A DNA stretch of 64,000 bases from Aquirhabdus sp. (GTDB lineage Bacteria; Pseudomonadota; Gammaproteobacteria; Pseudomonadales; Moraxellaceae), in the NCBI GenBank assembly GCA_030149815.1, contig JASLHI010000018.1, positions 1 to 64,000 of the forward strand, in the 5' to 3' direction. The notes beneath the pieces are model-generated. The model made no database searches, was not told the DNA's origin, and saw only the letters and a program-made list of their open reading frames with translations. Positions 1-9,531 of the stretch are shown here, piece by piece (position 1 is the first letter of the stretch; each line of letters begins with the position of its first letter). The position numbers and the translations under genes were made by a program.

Positions 1-260
1 ATCTGACGGGCTAACCCACCAAAAGATATTGGTTGTCCAGACATTCACTCAATCTTCCATAGTTATCAGGTATCTCACACCTGTGAGTCTTCTGACTATA
101 ACGTACTCAGTTCGCACACACAATCAGATAACACATAATGCATCTTATTTTAGACTGATATCCAGTATTTGTAGCGTAAAAGAGCTCCAATATCTTGATG
201 TTTTGATAATTATTACCAAATCGAATGTTTGATTTTTAGTTGTTTTGCGTCGCACTCGAA

Positions 261-527
261 CTATTCTTTACGAAACGTATCTTCCATTTCTGACACATAT
301 GTAAACCGCGTCACACTTCTTCCATTTTCCAAAAGAACATTCTCAACAAACATTTCTAAAGGTCTAACCCAAATACTATAATCATCATATAGACAACGAT
401 ATACAACAACCCATTCACGAGTCTCAGAATGTCTCGCAGTCATAAGAACTTGATAATCTTTACCCTTATAATGTCGATATCGCCCTTTTTTTAACGTCGC
501 AGCGACTATCGATAAATCTGTCGACAT
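261..527 (-). CDS. DUF1653 domain protein
   Basis: This 88-residue protein contains a compact domain with the motif GRYRHYKGKDYQVL near residue 15, then ARHSET, VVYR, and WVRPLEMF around residue 54. These are the recognisable blocks of the DUF1653 family of small single-domain proteins, whose function is not known. It is transcribed away from tpiA, with about 145 bp between the two starts that must hold both promoters. There is no signal peptide or membrane segment, so it should be cytoplasmic. The family call is firm; no role can be given. Confidence 0.85.
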   Translation of the reverse strand: MSTDLSIVAATLKKGRYRHYKGKDYQVLMTARHSETREWVVVYRCLYDDYSIWVRPLEMFVENVLLENGRSVTRFTYVSEMEDTFRKE

Positions 528-672
528 ACATCACCCTATTTATAAAATACCAAGCTTTTAAATTTTATCACGATCTCTATATTCATATCTCAACCAATAA
601 GCTTACACATGTCTTTTTAAAGACACTTTGCGCTAGAATTAGCTTAAATCTAAACTCGATAAAGCACCTATT

Positions 673-1482
673 ATGTCAACGACTTTCAATCAACCCTCTT
701 CACAGCCTCGCCAACACTGGGTGATTGGTAATTGGAAGATGAACCCAAACCGAGCAACTGCACAGACACTAACACAAACACTGGTAAATCGTTTGGCTGA
801 GGCACCTCTTCATACTTGTAAAACAGCCATCGCACCAATGGCGATCCATCTCATCACAATCCATGAAATTTTGACGACGACTCATACGTCTCCTCGAATC
901 TCACTCGTTGCACAAGATATTGCCGTTGCACGCCATACAGGCGCATTTACGGGTGATATTTCAGCGGATTTAATTCAAGAAACAGGTGCCAAATGGATCA
1001 TTATTGGTCACTCAGAACGTCGCACCATTCATCATGAAAATGAAAACCTAATTGGTATGAAATTAAACGCTGCACTTGATGCAGGCCTTGGCGTGATCTG
1101 GTGCGTCGGAGAAACTTTAGCTGAACGAGAAGCTGGACAAGCAGTTCAGGTTGTTAGTGCACAAATCAACGCGCATATTGATATTTTAACAAAAATAGAT
1201 CCAAGTAGACTCATCATCGCCTACGAGCCAGTTTGGGCAATTGGTACTGGACGTACCGCCAGCCCTGAAGATGCGCAGCAAATGCATGCAGCTATTCGAC
1301 AATTGTTGTCTGAAATCCGTGCACCATTAATTCAGACCAGCCTACTTTACGGCGGCAGCGTAAAATCGGATAATGCGCTTTCTCTCGCCAAATGTCCCGA
1401 TATTGACGGTGCGTTGGTTGGTGGTGCATCACTTGATGCGGATTCTTTTTTGCAAATCGCCAAAGCGTTTGATATCGCCTAA
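673..1482 (+). CDS. tpiA: Triosephosphate isomerase
   Basis: TpiA interconverts dihydroxyacetone phosphate and glyceraldehyde 3-phosphate in glycolysis and gluconeogenesis. The 269-residue protein has the substrate-binding GNWKMN near residue 19, the electrophilic His in IGHSERR, the catalytic Glu in [11 protein letters not shown] and the phosphate-binding GGSVK near the C-terminus. The length is slightly above the usual 250 because of a short N-terminal extension rich in Ser and Gln. secG follows 14 bp after the stop, the same arrangement as in Acinetobacter and Pseudomonas, so the two are probably co-transcribed. Confidence 0.97.
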   Translation: MSTTFNQPSSQPRQHWVIGNWKMNPNRATAQTLTQTLVNRLAEAPLHTCKTAIAPMAIHLITIHEILTTTHTSPRISLVAQDIAVARHTGAFTGDISADLIQETGAKWIIIGHSERRTIHHENENLIGMKLNAALDAGLGVIWCVGETLAEREAGQAVQVVSAQINAHIDILTKIDPSRLIIAYEPVWAIGTGRTASPEDAQQMHAAIRQLLSEIRAPLIQTSLLYGGSVKSDNALSLAKCPDIDGALVGGASLDADSFLQIAKAFDIA

Positions 1483-1496
1483 GCGTGGAGATTAAC

Positions 1497-1832
1497 GTGG
1501 AAACGCTGGTTCTGATATTACATATTTTGGTTGCGTTGGGCATGATTGCCCTGATTCTTTTACAACAAGGTAAAGGCGCAGAAGCGGGTGCATCCTTTGG
1601 TGCAGGTGCATCAAGTACTGTTTTTGGTGCATCAGGCTCAGCAAATTTTCTAACAAAATCAACTGCTGTTCTGACCACGATTTTCTTTCTGACCAGTTTA
1701 GCGTTGGCTGTTTTTGCAAAACACCACTCTCAAGAACTATACAGCTTAACTTCACCGACGAATACATCTGCGCCGACAATACCAACGCCTACAAATTCAA
1801 CAACTCCTGCAAAACCCCCTTCCAATCCATAA
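1497..1832 (+). CDS. secG: SecG, protein translocase subunit
   Basis: SecG is the small non-essential subunit of the SecYEG inner-membrane channel. The protein has two hydrophobic segments separated by the conserved cytoplasmic stretch [15 protein letters not shown] and [12 protein letters not shown], then a Pro/Thr/Ser-rich tail. The open frame reaches back to a GTG at 1485, but GGAG at 1487-1490 lies 6 nt before the GTG at 1497. That ribosome binding site and the family's usual N-terminus make 1497 the better start (111 residues). The low-complexity tail of about 30 residues is longer than in many homologues. Confidence 0.93.
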   Translation: METLVLILHILVALGMIALILLQQGKGAEAGASFGAGASSTVFGASGSANFLTKSTAVLTTIFFLTSLALAVFAKHHSQELYSLTSPTNTSAPTIPTPTNSTTPAKPPSNP

Positions 1833-1861
1833 ATGGATCGAGTAGAATTCTCGTCCTTCTT

Positions 1862-1946
1862 GCGGGGGTGGTGGAATTGGTAGACACGCTACCTTGAGGT
1901 GGTAGTGCTTAACGGCGTGGGGGTTCAAGTCCCCCCTTCCGCACCA
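1862..1946 (+). tRNA. tRNA-Leu (GAG anticodon)
   Basis: The 85-nt sequence folds into a class II cloverleaf with a long variable arm. The acceptor arm pairs GCGGGGG with CTTCCGC, using two G-U pairs. The anticodon loop TTGAGGT gives GAG, the T loop contains GTTCAAGT, and CCA is encoded. It lies between secG and the initiator tRNA gene, as in related genomes. Confidence 0.95.
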
Positions 1947-2069
1947 TTATTTTATAATTTGTTGAAATGAAAAATTTATTTTTCATTGATCGCAAAAAAG
2001 AAATATTGGAAGTCAGCAAATTAAACGTTGACAGAAGGTAAGGATGAGCATAGTATGCCGTCCAGTTGA

Positions 2070-2146
<77 letters not shown>

Positions 2147-2254
2147 CTTATTTTGGAAGACGCAGAGAACCGATAGCCTAAGCTTCAGTTGATGTGATTT
2201 TTCGTACAGTAGCTTTCATATGTTATTAAAACTTATGAAAAGGAACTGTTAAGA

Positions 2255-2277
2255 ATGGGCTTCATGCCCATTTTTTG
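2255..2277 (+). terminator. Intrinsic terminator after tRNA-fMet
   Basis: A 6-bp stem ATGGGC/GCCCAT with a 5-nt loop is followed directly by a run of T residues. It would end tRNA transcription before rimP. The rest of the 2147-2407 gap shows nothing else recognisable. Confidence 0.7.
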
Positions 2278-2407
2278 TTTTTGTCGTTCACGTTTCTGGA
2301 TGTTGTTTTGCGTGTTGCTTCTTTAAAAGAACGAACGGCTTGATTAACCGAACTAGACGAATACGACTCACAAACAGAGCGCCTACCATAAACAGGCATA
2401 GACCAAC

Positions 2408-3010
2408 ATGAAATTATCGCAAAAAACCCAAACACTTTTTGATCTCATACAACCTGCAGTTGCAGTGTGTGGTGTTGATTTGTGGGGACTTGAATTTTTG
2501 CCGCAAGGTAAACGCTCTTTATTACGTATTTATATTGATCGTCCTGATACCACTGGTGAAAAATCGACACTGCCTGCTGGCTTTACTGTGCCTGCATCGA
2601 ATCCAGATCAAGCTGATACAGCGCCTCATGACGATTTAAATGATGCTGATCAAGATTTTGATGGTGAAACTTCAGATGTGGGTCGTGGGATTGGTGTCGA
2701 AGATTGTGTCAAAGTTACTCATCAGGTGAATGGCGTACTTGATGTGCATGATCCAATCTCAGGTGAGTATGTCCTTGAAGTGTCATCTCCAGGCTGGGAT
2801 CGTCCGTTCTTTACCCTCGATCAAATGCATGCATATGTTGGACAGACTGTCCATTTGCGCCTCATTGCTCCCGTTGCAAATCGTCGTAAACTAACAGGGC
2901 TACTGGTTTCGATTGAAAATGATGTCTTGACCGTGACGCTCGATGGTTCAAATGTCATCATTGACGCAGATAATATTGATAAAGCAAATTTGGTGTACGC
3001 GCCTGTTTAA
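2408..3010 (+). CDS. rimP: Ribosome maturation factor RimP
   Basis: RimP helps maturation of the 30S ribosomal subunit. The N-terminal alpha/beta domain (residues 1-47) has LRIYIDRPD, and the second half has [34 protein letters not shown] and the C-terminal SH3-like domain ending KANLVYAPV. At 200 residues it is about 45 longer than the E. coli protein. The extra length is an acidic, Asp-rich low-complexity insert at about residues 48-94, between the first domain and the VEDC motif. It heads the rimP-nusA-infB-rbfA block. Confidence 0.95.
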   Translation: MKLSQKTQTLFDLIQPAVAVCGVDLWGLEFLPQGKRSLLRIYIDRPDTTGEKSTLPAGFTVPASNPDQADTAPHDDLNDADQDFDGETSDVGRGIGVEDCVKVTHQVNGVLDVHDPISGEYVLEVSSPGWDRPFFTLDQMHAYVGQTVHLRLIAPVANRRKLTGLLVSIENDVLTVTLDGSNVIIDADNIDKANLVYAPV

Positions 3011-3115
3011 TAGGCAAGATAAATAATGTCTAAAAGAAATTTGGTATCCGTTGTATTGTTTTAGATTCAGTGCAGATTAACTTTTTAAAAATGTTTTCGA
3101 AATCAAAGGTGACTT

Positions 3116-4591
3116 ATGAGTCGTGAAATTCTGACAGTCGTGGAAGTCGTCAGCAACGAAAAAGGCGTAAGCCGTGAAGCAATTTTCGAGGCTATGGAAC
3201 AAGCGCTCGTTGCTGCAACTAAGAAAAAATTCTACGAACACGATGAAGTCGATCTCCGTGTCTCTATTGACCGCAAAACAGGTGAGTATGATACTTTCCG
3301 CGTTTGGACGGTCGTGGCCGATGAAGATCACGAAATGCCTGGTCTACAAGACGCGATTTCTGATTTGGATCAAACCAAATGGAAAATCGGTGATGTTCGC
3401 GAAGAGCAAATTCCCTCAATCGAATTCGGCCGTATTGCAGCACAAATCGCAAAACAAGTGATTGTGCAAAAAATTCGTGAAGCTGAACGCGCTATGATTG
3501 CTGATGAATATGCAGAACGCGTTGGCGAACTAATCTATGGTGAAGTTAAGAAACAAACCAAAGATGGCTTTATTATTGATTTAGGCAATAACGCGGAAGG
3601 CTATTTGGCTCGCGAAGAAATGATTCCTCGTGAAATGCTGCGTGCAAAACAACGCGTCACTGCAATTTTGTACAGCGTCAATCGTGATGGCCGCGGCGCA
3701 CAGCTTTTACTATCTCGTTCACGCCCAGAAATGCTGATCGCATTGATGCGTAAAGAAGTTCCTGAAATCAGTGAAGAAATCATTGAAGTGAAAGGCGCAG
3801 CACGTCAACCTGGCGTTCGCGCAAAAATCGCGGTGAAAACCAATGATCATCGTATCGATGCGGTAGGTGCATGTATTGGTATGCGTGGCACACGTATTCA
3901 AGCGGTACAGCAAGAATTGGAAGGCGAGCGCATTGATGTCGTGATCTGGTCAGATGATCCTGCACAATATATTGCCAGTGCGCTTGAGCCAGCAGATGTG
4001 TCTGGTATTGTGCTTGATGAAGATGCGCACAGTGCGGATATTATTTTTGCAGCCAGTGATCAGTTGGCGCGCGCTATTGGTACACAAGGTCAAAACGTGC
4101 GTTTGGCATCAGAATTGACTGGTTATCGGCTAGATATGATGTTGGAAGATGAATATCGTGCACGCCAACAATCTGAATCACAACAATATGTAGATCTGTT
4201 TATTCAACGCCTAGAAATCGATGAGAATTTGGCTGGTGCTTTAGTTGAACTTGGCTTTACCTCACTCGAAGAGGTCGCGTATGTGCCTGCAGAAACCTTC
4301 CATGAAATTGAAGGTTTAGATGATGAAACTATCGCACTCTTGCAATCTCGTGCAAAAGACGCCGCAATTGCAGACGAATTGCTCCAACAAGAAAGCATTC
4401 AAGACCCAAGCGAAGAGCTATTGGCTTTAGAAGGTCTGGATCGTGAATTAGCATTCTCCTTAGCAGCACACGGTATCGTGACAGTCGATGACCTGGCAGA
4501 TCAAGCCGTTGGTGATTTGGAAGACCTTGGGATTGATACCGCGACTGCAGGTAAATTGATTATGAAAGCCCGTGAGTCTTGGTTTAATTAA
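3116..4591 (+). CDS. nusA: Transcription termination/antitermination factor NusA
   Basis: NusA binds RNA polymerase and controls pausing, termination and antitermination. The 491-residue protein shows the N-terminal polymerase-binding domain, an S1 domain around residues 135-200 (GFIIDLGNNAEGYL), two KH domains (including GACIGMRGTRIQAV and AIGTQGQNVRLAS), and two C-terminal acidic helix-hairpin-helix repeats (ALVELGFTSLEEVAYV; LAAHGIVTVDDLADQ). This full gammaproteobacterial architecture leaves little doubt. It lies between rimP and infB; the 223-bp gap to infB holds two hairpins. Confidence 0.97.
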   Translation: MSREILTVVEVVSNEKGVSREAIFEAMEQALVAATKKKFYEHDEVDLRVSIDRKTGEYDTFRVWTVVADEDHEMPGLQDAISDLDQTKWKIGDVREEQIPSIEFGRIAAQIAKQVIVQKIREAERAMIADEYAERVGELIYGEVKKQTKDGFIIDLGNNAEGYLAREEMIPREMLRAKQRVTAILYSVNRDGRGAQLLLSRSRPEMLIALMRKEVPEISEEIIEVKGAARQPGVRAKIAVKTNDHRIDAVGACIGMRGTRIQAVQQELEGERIDVVIWSDDPAQYIASALEPADVSGIVLDEDAHSADIIFAASDQLARAIGTQGQNVRLASELTGYRLDMMLEDEYRARQQSESQQYVDLFIQRLEIDENLAGALVELGFTSLEEVAYVPAETFHEIEGLDDETIALLQSRAKDAAIADELLQQESIQDPSEELLALEGLDRELAFSLAAHGIVTVDDLADQAVGDLEDLGIDTATAGKLIMKARESWFN

Positions 4592-4610
4592 TTTTTAGTC
4601 TTTATAGCAG

Positions 4611-4677
4611 CTTAGTGAGTTTTTTAGATTCTCACTAGGCAAAACAGATTAACCGCGTGTGAATAATAGATTCACAC
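4611..4677 (+). promoter_or_regulatory. Two hairpins in the nusA-infB spacer
   Basis: The first inverted repeat pairs CTTAGTGAG (4611-4619) with CTCACTAGG (4631-4639). The second pairs GTGTGAAT (4657-4664) with ATTCACAC (4670-4677) around a 5-nt loop. Neither is followed by a clear T run, so they are more likely mRNA processing or leader structures than terminators. The remainder of the spacer up to infB shows no gene. Confidence 0.4.
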
Positions 4678-4814
4678 CCCTAACAACGATTGGAGTTGTA
4701 CTGGCATGGTTTCTTTAATATGAGCGCCCAGCGCAGGGTCATCAATAGGATGGCTCAAATGATTTAATTTCTCGATTTTGAATGATGGTTTTGAGTATAG
4801 GTAGGTAGCAGCAC

Positions 4815-7526
4815 ATGGCGGATAAATCCGTAAACGAATTAGCACAACAAGTCGGTCGTCCAGTTGAAAAATTACTAGCACAACTGGTTGAAGCGGGCTT
4901 ACCCGCGCGTGCAGCAACAGGGCTCGTCACCGACAGTGAACAAGAAAAATTGGTTGCTCATTTAAGACAAACCCACGGTCAAGCTGCCCAAGATAACAAA
5001 CAAATTACCTTACAGCGTAAAACATTGGGCACGGCAAAAGTTGCAAGCTCAACTGGCAAAGCCAAAACCATTAACGTCGAAGTGCGTAAAAAGCATACCT
5101 TTGTGAAGCCTGATCCAGCAACGATCGCGGCTGAAAAAGCCAAGCATGAAGCTGAAGCAAAAGCCCGTATTCAAGCAAGCATTCAAGCTCAATCAGAAGC
5201 TGCTCAAGCTGAAGAAAGTAAAGCCGTAGAAGCAAAAGCGGCTGAAAAAGCACGTGCGGAAGCCGATGCAAAACATCAAGCAACGCTCGATGCAATGCGC
5301 CAGCAAACTGAAAAGAAAGCGGTTGATAAAAAAGAAGTGGTTGTTAAAAAACGTACAACCAAGATTGATGAAACGCCTGAACAGAAAAAAGCCCGTGAAG
5401 CTGAAGCCGCTCGCTTAAAAGCAGCTGAAGAAACGGCACGTCGTGCAGCAGCTGAAGCCGCACAACAACGTACGCTTGAACAAATGCGTCAAATGGCGAG
5501 CAAATACGCTGATGGAACTGCAACCGATCGTAAAATTGACGATTCTGCACCATTAGCAGCAGGTCTGGTTGGTCGTGCATACGAAGAATCGTTCGATAAA
5601 GAAAATCGCGATATTAAACGTGGTACAGCAACGCCAGGCACTGCAGGTGCAGGGAAAGGTAAAGGTCGTACACGTGCTGGTCGTCAGGAAGAGCAATCTT
5701 TCCGCCAACCACAACGCGGTCTGAAAACGAGCCAAACCAACAAGCACGGTTTTGAAAAACCTGTTGAAAAACAAATTTATGATGTCCAGATTGGTGAACA
5801 GATTGTTGTTGCTGATTTGGCACAGAAAATGGCGGTTAAAGTCCGTGAAGTCATTAAGACTTTGATGAAAATGGGTGAAATTGTCACTCAAAATCAAGTA
5901 ATTGACCAATCTACTGCATCACTCGTGGTTGAAGAACTAGGACACAATCCAGTTCTCGTCAGCGATACGGCTGTTGAAGATAAATTGATGGCGTCTGTTG
6001 CTGATCGCGGCAATGTAAAAACACGTCCACCAGTAGTCACCATCATGGGTCACGTTGACCATGGTAAAACCTCTTTACTCGATTATATCCGTCGTGCAAA
6101 AGTTGCTGCAGGCGAAGCGGGTGGTATTACTCAGCATATTGGTGCATACCATGTAGAAACCGAACGTGGCGTTATTACTTTCCTCGACACCCCAGGTCAC
6201 GCGGCATTTACCCAAATGCGCGCCCGCGGTGCAAAAGCAACTGACATCGTGATTTTGGTGGTTGCAGCCGATGACGGCGTGATGCCACAAACCGCGGAAG
6301 CGATTGAACATGCACGCGCTGCGGGTACACCAATCATTGTTGCGGTCAACAAAATTGACAAAGAAAGTGCAGACCTCGATCGCGTTCTCAGCGAATTGTC
6401 TGTAAAAGGCGTGACCACTGAAGCATGGGGTGGTGATACACCAATCGCTAAAGTATCTGCAAAAACTGGTCAAGGTATCGATGAACTGCTTGATTTGATT
6501 TCTATTCAAGCTGAATTGATGGAACTGACTGCTTCTGAAGAAGGTGCAGCGCAAGGTCTGGTCATCGAAGCACGTATCGACAAAGGTCGTGGTGCGGTTG
6601 CCAGCATCTTGGTTCAAAAAGGCACCTTGAAAGTCGGTGATTTACTGTTGGCAGGTTCATTCTACGGTCGTGTTCGTGCGATGACCGATGAAAACGGTAA
6701 ACCAGTCAAAACTGCAGGCCCATCGATTCCAGTAGAAATTCTCGGTTTACCTGATGCACCGAATGCAGGTGATGAAGTACTCGTCGTATCTGATGAGAAG
6801 AAAGCACGTGAAGTTGCTGAATTCCGTGCGGCTCGTGAACGTCAAACTAAGATTGACCGTCAATCTGCAATGCGCCTTGAAAACATTATGGCAGGCATGG
6901 GCAAGAAAGATGTACCAACCGTCAATATCGTCCTCAAAGCCGATGTACGCGGTTCACTCGAAGCATTGACTCATGCACTGAACGACTTGTCGATTGATGA
7001 TGTCCGCGTTCAAATCGTAGGTTCTGGTGTCGGTGCGATTACCGAATCAGACATTACACTTGCAGAATCAACAGGTGCAGCAATGCTCGGTTTCAACGTC
7101 CGTGCTGACAACGCTGCGCGCCTGAAGAGCCAAGTGGACGGCATCGACCTACGCTACTACAGCATCATTTATGAAATGATTGATGATGTCAAAGCGGCAA
7201 TGAGTGGCAAGCTCGCGCCTGAACATCGCGAAAACATCTTGGGTATCGCTCAAGTACGTCAAGTGTTCCGTTCAAGCAAGTTTGGTGCTGCTGCTGGTTG
7301 TATGGTCATGGAAGGGGTGATTCATCGTAACCGCCCAATCCGCGTCCTCCGTGACGGCGTAGTCGTGTTCCAAGGTGAACTCGAATCATTGCGTCGCCAT
7401 AAAGATGACGTCAATGAAGTGCGTGCAGGCATCGAATGTGGTCTGGGTGTTAAGGGCTACAAGGACATTCAAGAACTCGATCAAATCGAAGTCTATGAAG
7501 TTCATGAGATTAAACGGAGTCTATAA
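4815..7526 (+). CDS. infB: Translation initiation factor IF-2
   Basis: IF-2 is the GTPase that brings fMet-tRNA to the 30S subunit and promotes subunit joining. The 903-residue protein has the N-terminal IF2_N motif ([19 protein letters not shown]), a long Ala/Glu/Lys-rich charged linker to about residue 230, a second IF2_N-like segment, then the G domain with GHVDHGKTS near residue 411, DTPGHAAF, and NKIDK. Domains II to IV follow to the C-terminus. It starts 12 nt after a GGTAGG-like ribosome binding site. Its TAA overlaps the rbfA ATG by one base (TAATG), so translation is coupled. Confidence 0.98.
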   Translation: MADKSVNELAQQVGRPVEKLLAQLVEAGLPARAATGLVTDSEQEKLVAHLRQTHGQAAQDNKQITLQRKTLGTAKVASSTGKAKTINVEVRKKHTFVKPDPATIAAEKAKHEAEAKARIQASIQAQSEAAQAEESKAVEAKAAEKARAEADAKHQATLDAMRQQTEKKAVDKKEVVVKKRTTKIDETPEQKKAREAEAARLKAAEETARRAAAEAAQQRTLEQMRQMASKYADGTATDRKIDDSAPLAAGLVGRAYEESFDKENRDIKRGTATPGTAGAGKGKGRTRAGRQEEQSFRQPQRGLKTSQTNKHGFEKPVEKQIYDVQIGEQIVVADLAQKMAVKVREVIKTLMKMGEIVTQNQVIDQSTASLVVEELGHNPVLVSDTAVEDKLMASVADRGNVKTRPPVVTIMGHVDHGKTSLLDYIRRAKVAAGEAGGITQHIGAYHVETERGVITFLDTPGHAAFTQMRARGAKATDIVILVVAADDGVMPQTAEAIEHARAAGTPIIVAVNKIDKESADLDRVLSELSVKGVTTEAWGGDTPIAKVSAKTGQGIDELLDLISIQAELMELTASEEGAAQGLVIEARIDKGRGAVASILVQKGTLKVGDLLLAGSFYGRVRAMTDENGKPVKTAGPSIPVEILGLPDAPNAGDEVLVVSDEKKAREVAEFRAARERQTKIDRQSAMRLENIMAGMGKKDVPTVNIVLKADVRGSLEALTHALNDLSIDDVRVQIVGSGVGAITESDITLAESTGAAMLGFNVRADNAARLKSQVDGIDLRYYSIIYEMIDDVKAAMSGKLAPEHRENILGIAQVRQVFRSSKFGAAAGCMVMEGVIHRNRPIRVLRDGVVVFQGELESLRRHKDDVNEVRAGIECGLGVKGYKDIQELDQIEVYEVHEIKRSL

Positions 7527-7936
7527 TGAGTCAACGCTTACAGCGTATGGGTGATCAGGTTCAGCGCGAGCTGTCTGATCTCATCCGTATGGAACTCAAA
7601 GACCCGCGTCTGGGTGGTGGCATGGTCACCATCTCTGGCGTGAAAATTAGCTCTGATTTAGGCTACGCGGACGTCTACGTCACCGTGATGAATCGTGGTG
7701 AGCTGACCAATGATTTAACCGAACAAGCGCATCAGGATACACTTGATTTATTGAATGGTGCAGCAGGTTTTATGCGCCAAGAGCTGGGACGTCGCATTAA
7801 AACTCGTTTTACGCCACGTTTGCGCTTTCACTATGACAAATCAACAGCGCATGGTAATTATATGGCTGCGTTGATTTCTGAAGCAGTTAAAGATTTACCT
7901 GCCGAAGATAGTTATGGTGTAGATGACTCCAAATAA
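7526..7936 (+). CDS. rbfA: 30S ribosome-binding factor RbfA
   Basis: RbfA is a KH-type assembly factor needed for late 16S rRNA maturation and cold adaptation. The 136-residue protein has the conserved N-terminus QRMGDQVQRELSDLI, DPRLGG, VTISGVKISSDLGYADVYV and LRFHYDKS. It overlaps infB by one base. In many relatives truB follows; here a terminator and an unrelated membrane-protein gene follow, so the block has been broken after rbfA. Confidence 0.96.
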   Translation: MSQRLQRMGDQVQRELSDLIRMELKDPRLGGGMVTISGVKISSDLGYADVYVTVMNRGELTNDLTEQAHQDTLDLLNGAAGFMRQELGRRIKTRFTPRLRFHYDKSTAHGNYMAALISEAVKDLPAEDSYGVDDSK

Positions 7937-7958
7937 TTGTCCATTGATTTAAATAAAG

Positions 7959-7979
7959 ACCGCCCTAGGGCGGTTTTTT
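7959..7979 (+). terminator. Intrinsic terminator after rbfA
   Basis: A perfect 8-bp inverted repeat (ACCGCCCT/AGGGCGGT) with almost no loop is followed by TTTTTT. It closes the rimP-nusA-infB-rbfA unit. The next 230 bp show no further gene. Confidence 0.85.
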
Positions 7980-8209
7980 GTTGATCAAAGGTTGCGTATG
8001 TTATTTATTTTTGGTTCATCACATGATGTAGAAAAGTGCGTGTGACATAGAGATATCAACGGCTACACACTGAGTTTTCTGGAATTAACATTGTAACTAC
8101 GGGTAAAAAAACAGACTTGATGATCCATCAAAAATGGCCTATTGATTAATGATCAGCATTTTGATCAATGTTTCCTTAAATAATCCGTTTCACAATCTGG
8201 AGAAATAAA

Positions 8210-8485
8210 ATGGATGGACATGGCATCATTTACACCATCGTTATTGGCTTTATTGCGGGTCTACTGGCACGTGCCATTTATCCTGGAGATCAAAAACTCG
8301 GCATCATTCTGACCATTGTGTTAGGAATCGTCGGCTCATGGGTTGCCAATTTTCTTGGGAACGCATTGGGTTGGTATCATTCAGGCGATGTAGCAGGGCT
8401 CATAGGCTCGGTTACTGGAGCAATTATTGTTCTTGCTGTATACATTTTTGTTAATAAACAAATCAGCAATAATAATTCTCAATGA
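8210..8485 (+). CDS. GlsB/YeaQ/YmgE-type membrane protein
   Basis: The 91-residue protein is almost entirely three hydrophobic helices, with GFIAGLLARAIYPGDQKLG in the first loop and GIVGSWVANFLGNALGW in the second. This is the pattern of the GlsB/YeaQ/YmgE (transglycosylase-associated) family of small inner-membrane proteins, often induced by stress; the molecular role is unknown. A GGAG lies 9 nt before the ATG. It is a single-gene unit between two terminators. Confidence 0.85.
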   Translation: MDGHGIIYTIVIGFIAGLLARAIYPGDQKLGIILTIVLGIVGSWVANFLGNALGWYHSGDVAGLIGSVTGAIIVLAVYIFVNKQISNNNSQ

Positions 8486-8497
8486 TGCAGATCAACA

Positions 8498-8525
8498 AAA
8501 TAAGCGGCGATATCGCCGCTTATTT
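8498..8525. terminator. Bidirectional terminator after the GlsB-type gene
   Basis: A perfect 28-nt palindrome (arms AAATAAGCGGCGAT and its complement) with A-rich and T-rich ends reads as a terminator on both strands. It separates the GlsB-type gene from the GntR-led cluster. Confidence 0.75.
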
Positions 8526-8719
8526 ATTGTCTACAATGATAACAATATTAATTTATCTAATTGTTTTATTTAAATAAAAATTAAAATCAATAATATCCTA
8601 AATAACTTTCTTCTACAAATTCTATGATCACTCCCAAAATGGCTAAATCTATTTTTGATTTAACCATACAAATTCTTGTTATTTATTTTCCAAAAATTTT
8701 TGTCCTAGACTATTTTCAA

Positions 8720-8733
8720 CTTGTTATGACAAG
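8720..8733. promoter_or_regulatory. Candidate GntR operator
   Basis: The inverted repeat CTTGT-TATG-ACAAG ends 11 bp before the ATG of the GntR-family regulator. HutC-subfamily GntR proteins typically bind palindromes with GT and AC half-sites of this spacing, so this is a likely autoregulatory operator that would cover the promoter or ribosome-binding region. Binding is inferred, not shown. Confidence 0.5.
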
Positions 8734-8744
8734 ACTGAAATTTA

Positions 8745-9521
8745 ATGGAAACAACTGTCCTCAAAATCCTGACCCATAATTCAACACCGCTCTATTTGCA
8801 ACTGCGTGAGGAGTTACGTTCGCGCATTCTCGACGGTCGTTATTCACCAGACAAGCAATTGCCCTCGGAAAATGAACTCTGCGCATTATTCCAAGTCAGT
8901 CGCATTACCGTGCGCCAAGCCTTAGGTGATCTGCAAAAAGAAGGTTTGATTTTTAAGATTCATGGCAAAGGCACTTTCGTCGCTAAACCGAAAGCCTTTC
9001 AGAACGTAAGTCGTTTACAAGGTTTTGCCGAAGCCATGTCCAGCATGGGTTATGAAATTATTAATCGCTTGCAAAATTTTAGCTTTGTTCCAGCAAATGC
9101 AATCGTTGCAGCACGGCTGAAAATTAGTGAAGGCAGCATCGTTACCGAAATTAAACGTGTTCGTTTACTCAACCGTGAACCTGTTTCTCTCGAAGTCACT
9201 TATGTATCTGAGGCAATTGGTCTGCAATTGCAGAAAGCTGATTTAGTGACGCGAGATATTTTTTTAATTCTTGAGAATGACTACCAGATTGCACTTGGTC
9301 ATGCCGAATTGAGCATTGATGCTGTGCTGGCTGATGAGGACTTGAATACGGCGCTAGCCGTCGAAGAAGGTTCTCCCATTTTGCGTATCGAACGTCTGAC
9401 TCACGATGTTCAGGGTCGACCAATTGATTTTGAATACCTGTACTTCCGTGGAGATGCATTCCAATACCGCTTACAGATTGATCGTCAATCCACCGACAAA
9501 AACACTACCGATCCAATTTAA
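8745..9521 (+). CDS. GntR-family regulator (HutC/UTRA type)
   Basis: The N-terminal winged helix (about residues 14-80) carries PLYLQLREELRSRI, LPSENELCALFQVSRITVRQ and GKGTFVAKP, the GntR DNA-binding signature. The C-terminal part, about residues 95-245, has the UTRA ligand-binding pattern, including IKRVRLLNREPVSLEVTYV and ILRIERLTHDVQGRPIDFEY. UTRA domains sense small molecules, which here is presumably the substrate of the transporter downstream. It is 10 bp before the flavoprotein gene, on the same strand, so it is probably first gene of the operon and controls itself through the palindrome at 8720-8733. The ligand is unknown. Confidence 0.9.
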   Translation: METTVLKILTHNSTPLYLQLREELRSRILDGRYSPDKQLPSENELCALFQVSRITVRQALGDLQKEGLIFKIHGKGTFVAKPKAFQNVSRLQGFAEAMSSMGYEIINRLQNFSFVPANAIVAARLKISEGSIVTEIKRVRLLNREPVSLEVTYVSEAIGLQLQKADLVTRDIFLILENDYQIALGHAELSIDAVLADEDLNTALAVEEGSPILRIERLTHDVQGRPIDFEYLYFRGDAFQYRLQIDRQSTDKNTTDPI

Positions 9522-9531
9522 GAGATACATC

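Noticed and set aside
29..232. 67-residue open frame at the left edge
   Set aside because: No recognisable domain, no convincing ribosome binding site, and Ser/Thr/Ile-rich composition expected of AT-rich non-coding DNA.
1292..1678. 128-residue antisense frame across tpiA and secG
   Set aside because: It shadows two firmly identified genes and has no family pattern.
6075..6617. 180-residue antisense frame within infB
   Set aside because: It is opposite the conserved G domain; its Cys/Phe/Thr-rich translation reflects codon use of infB.
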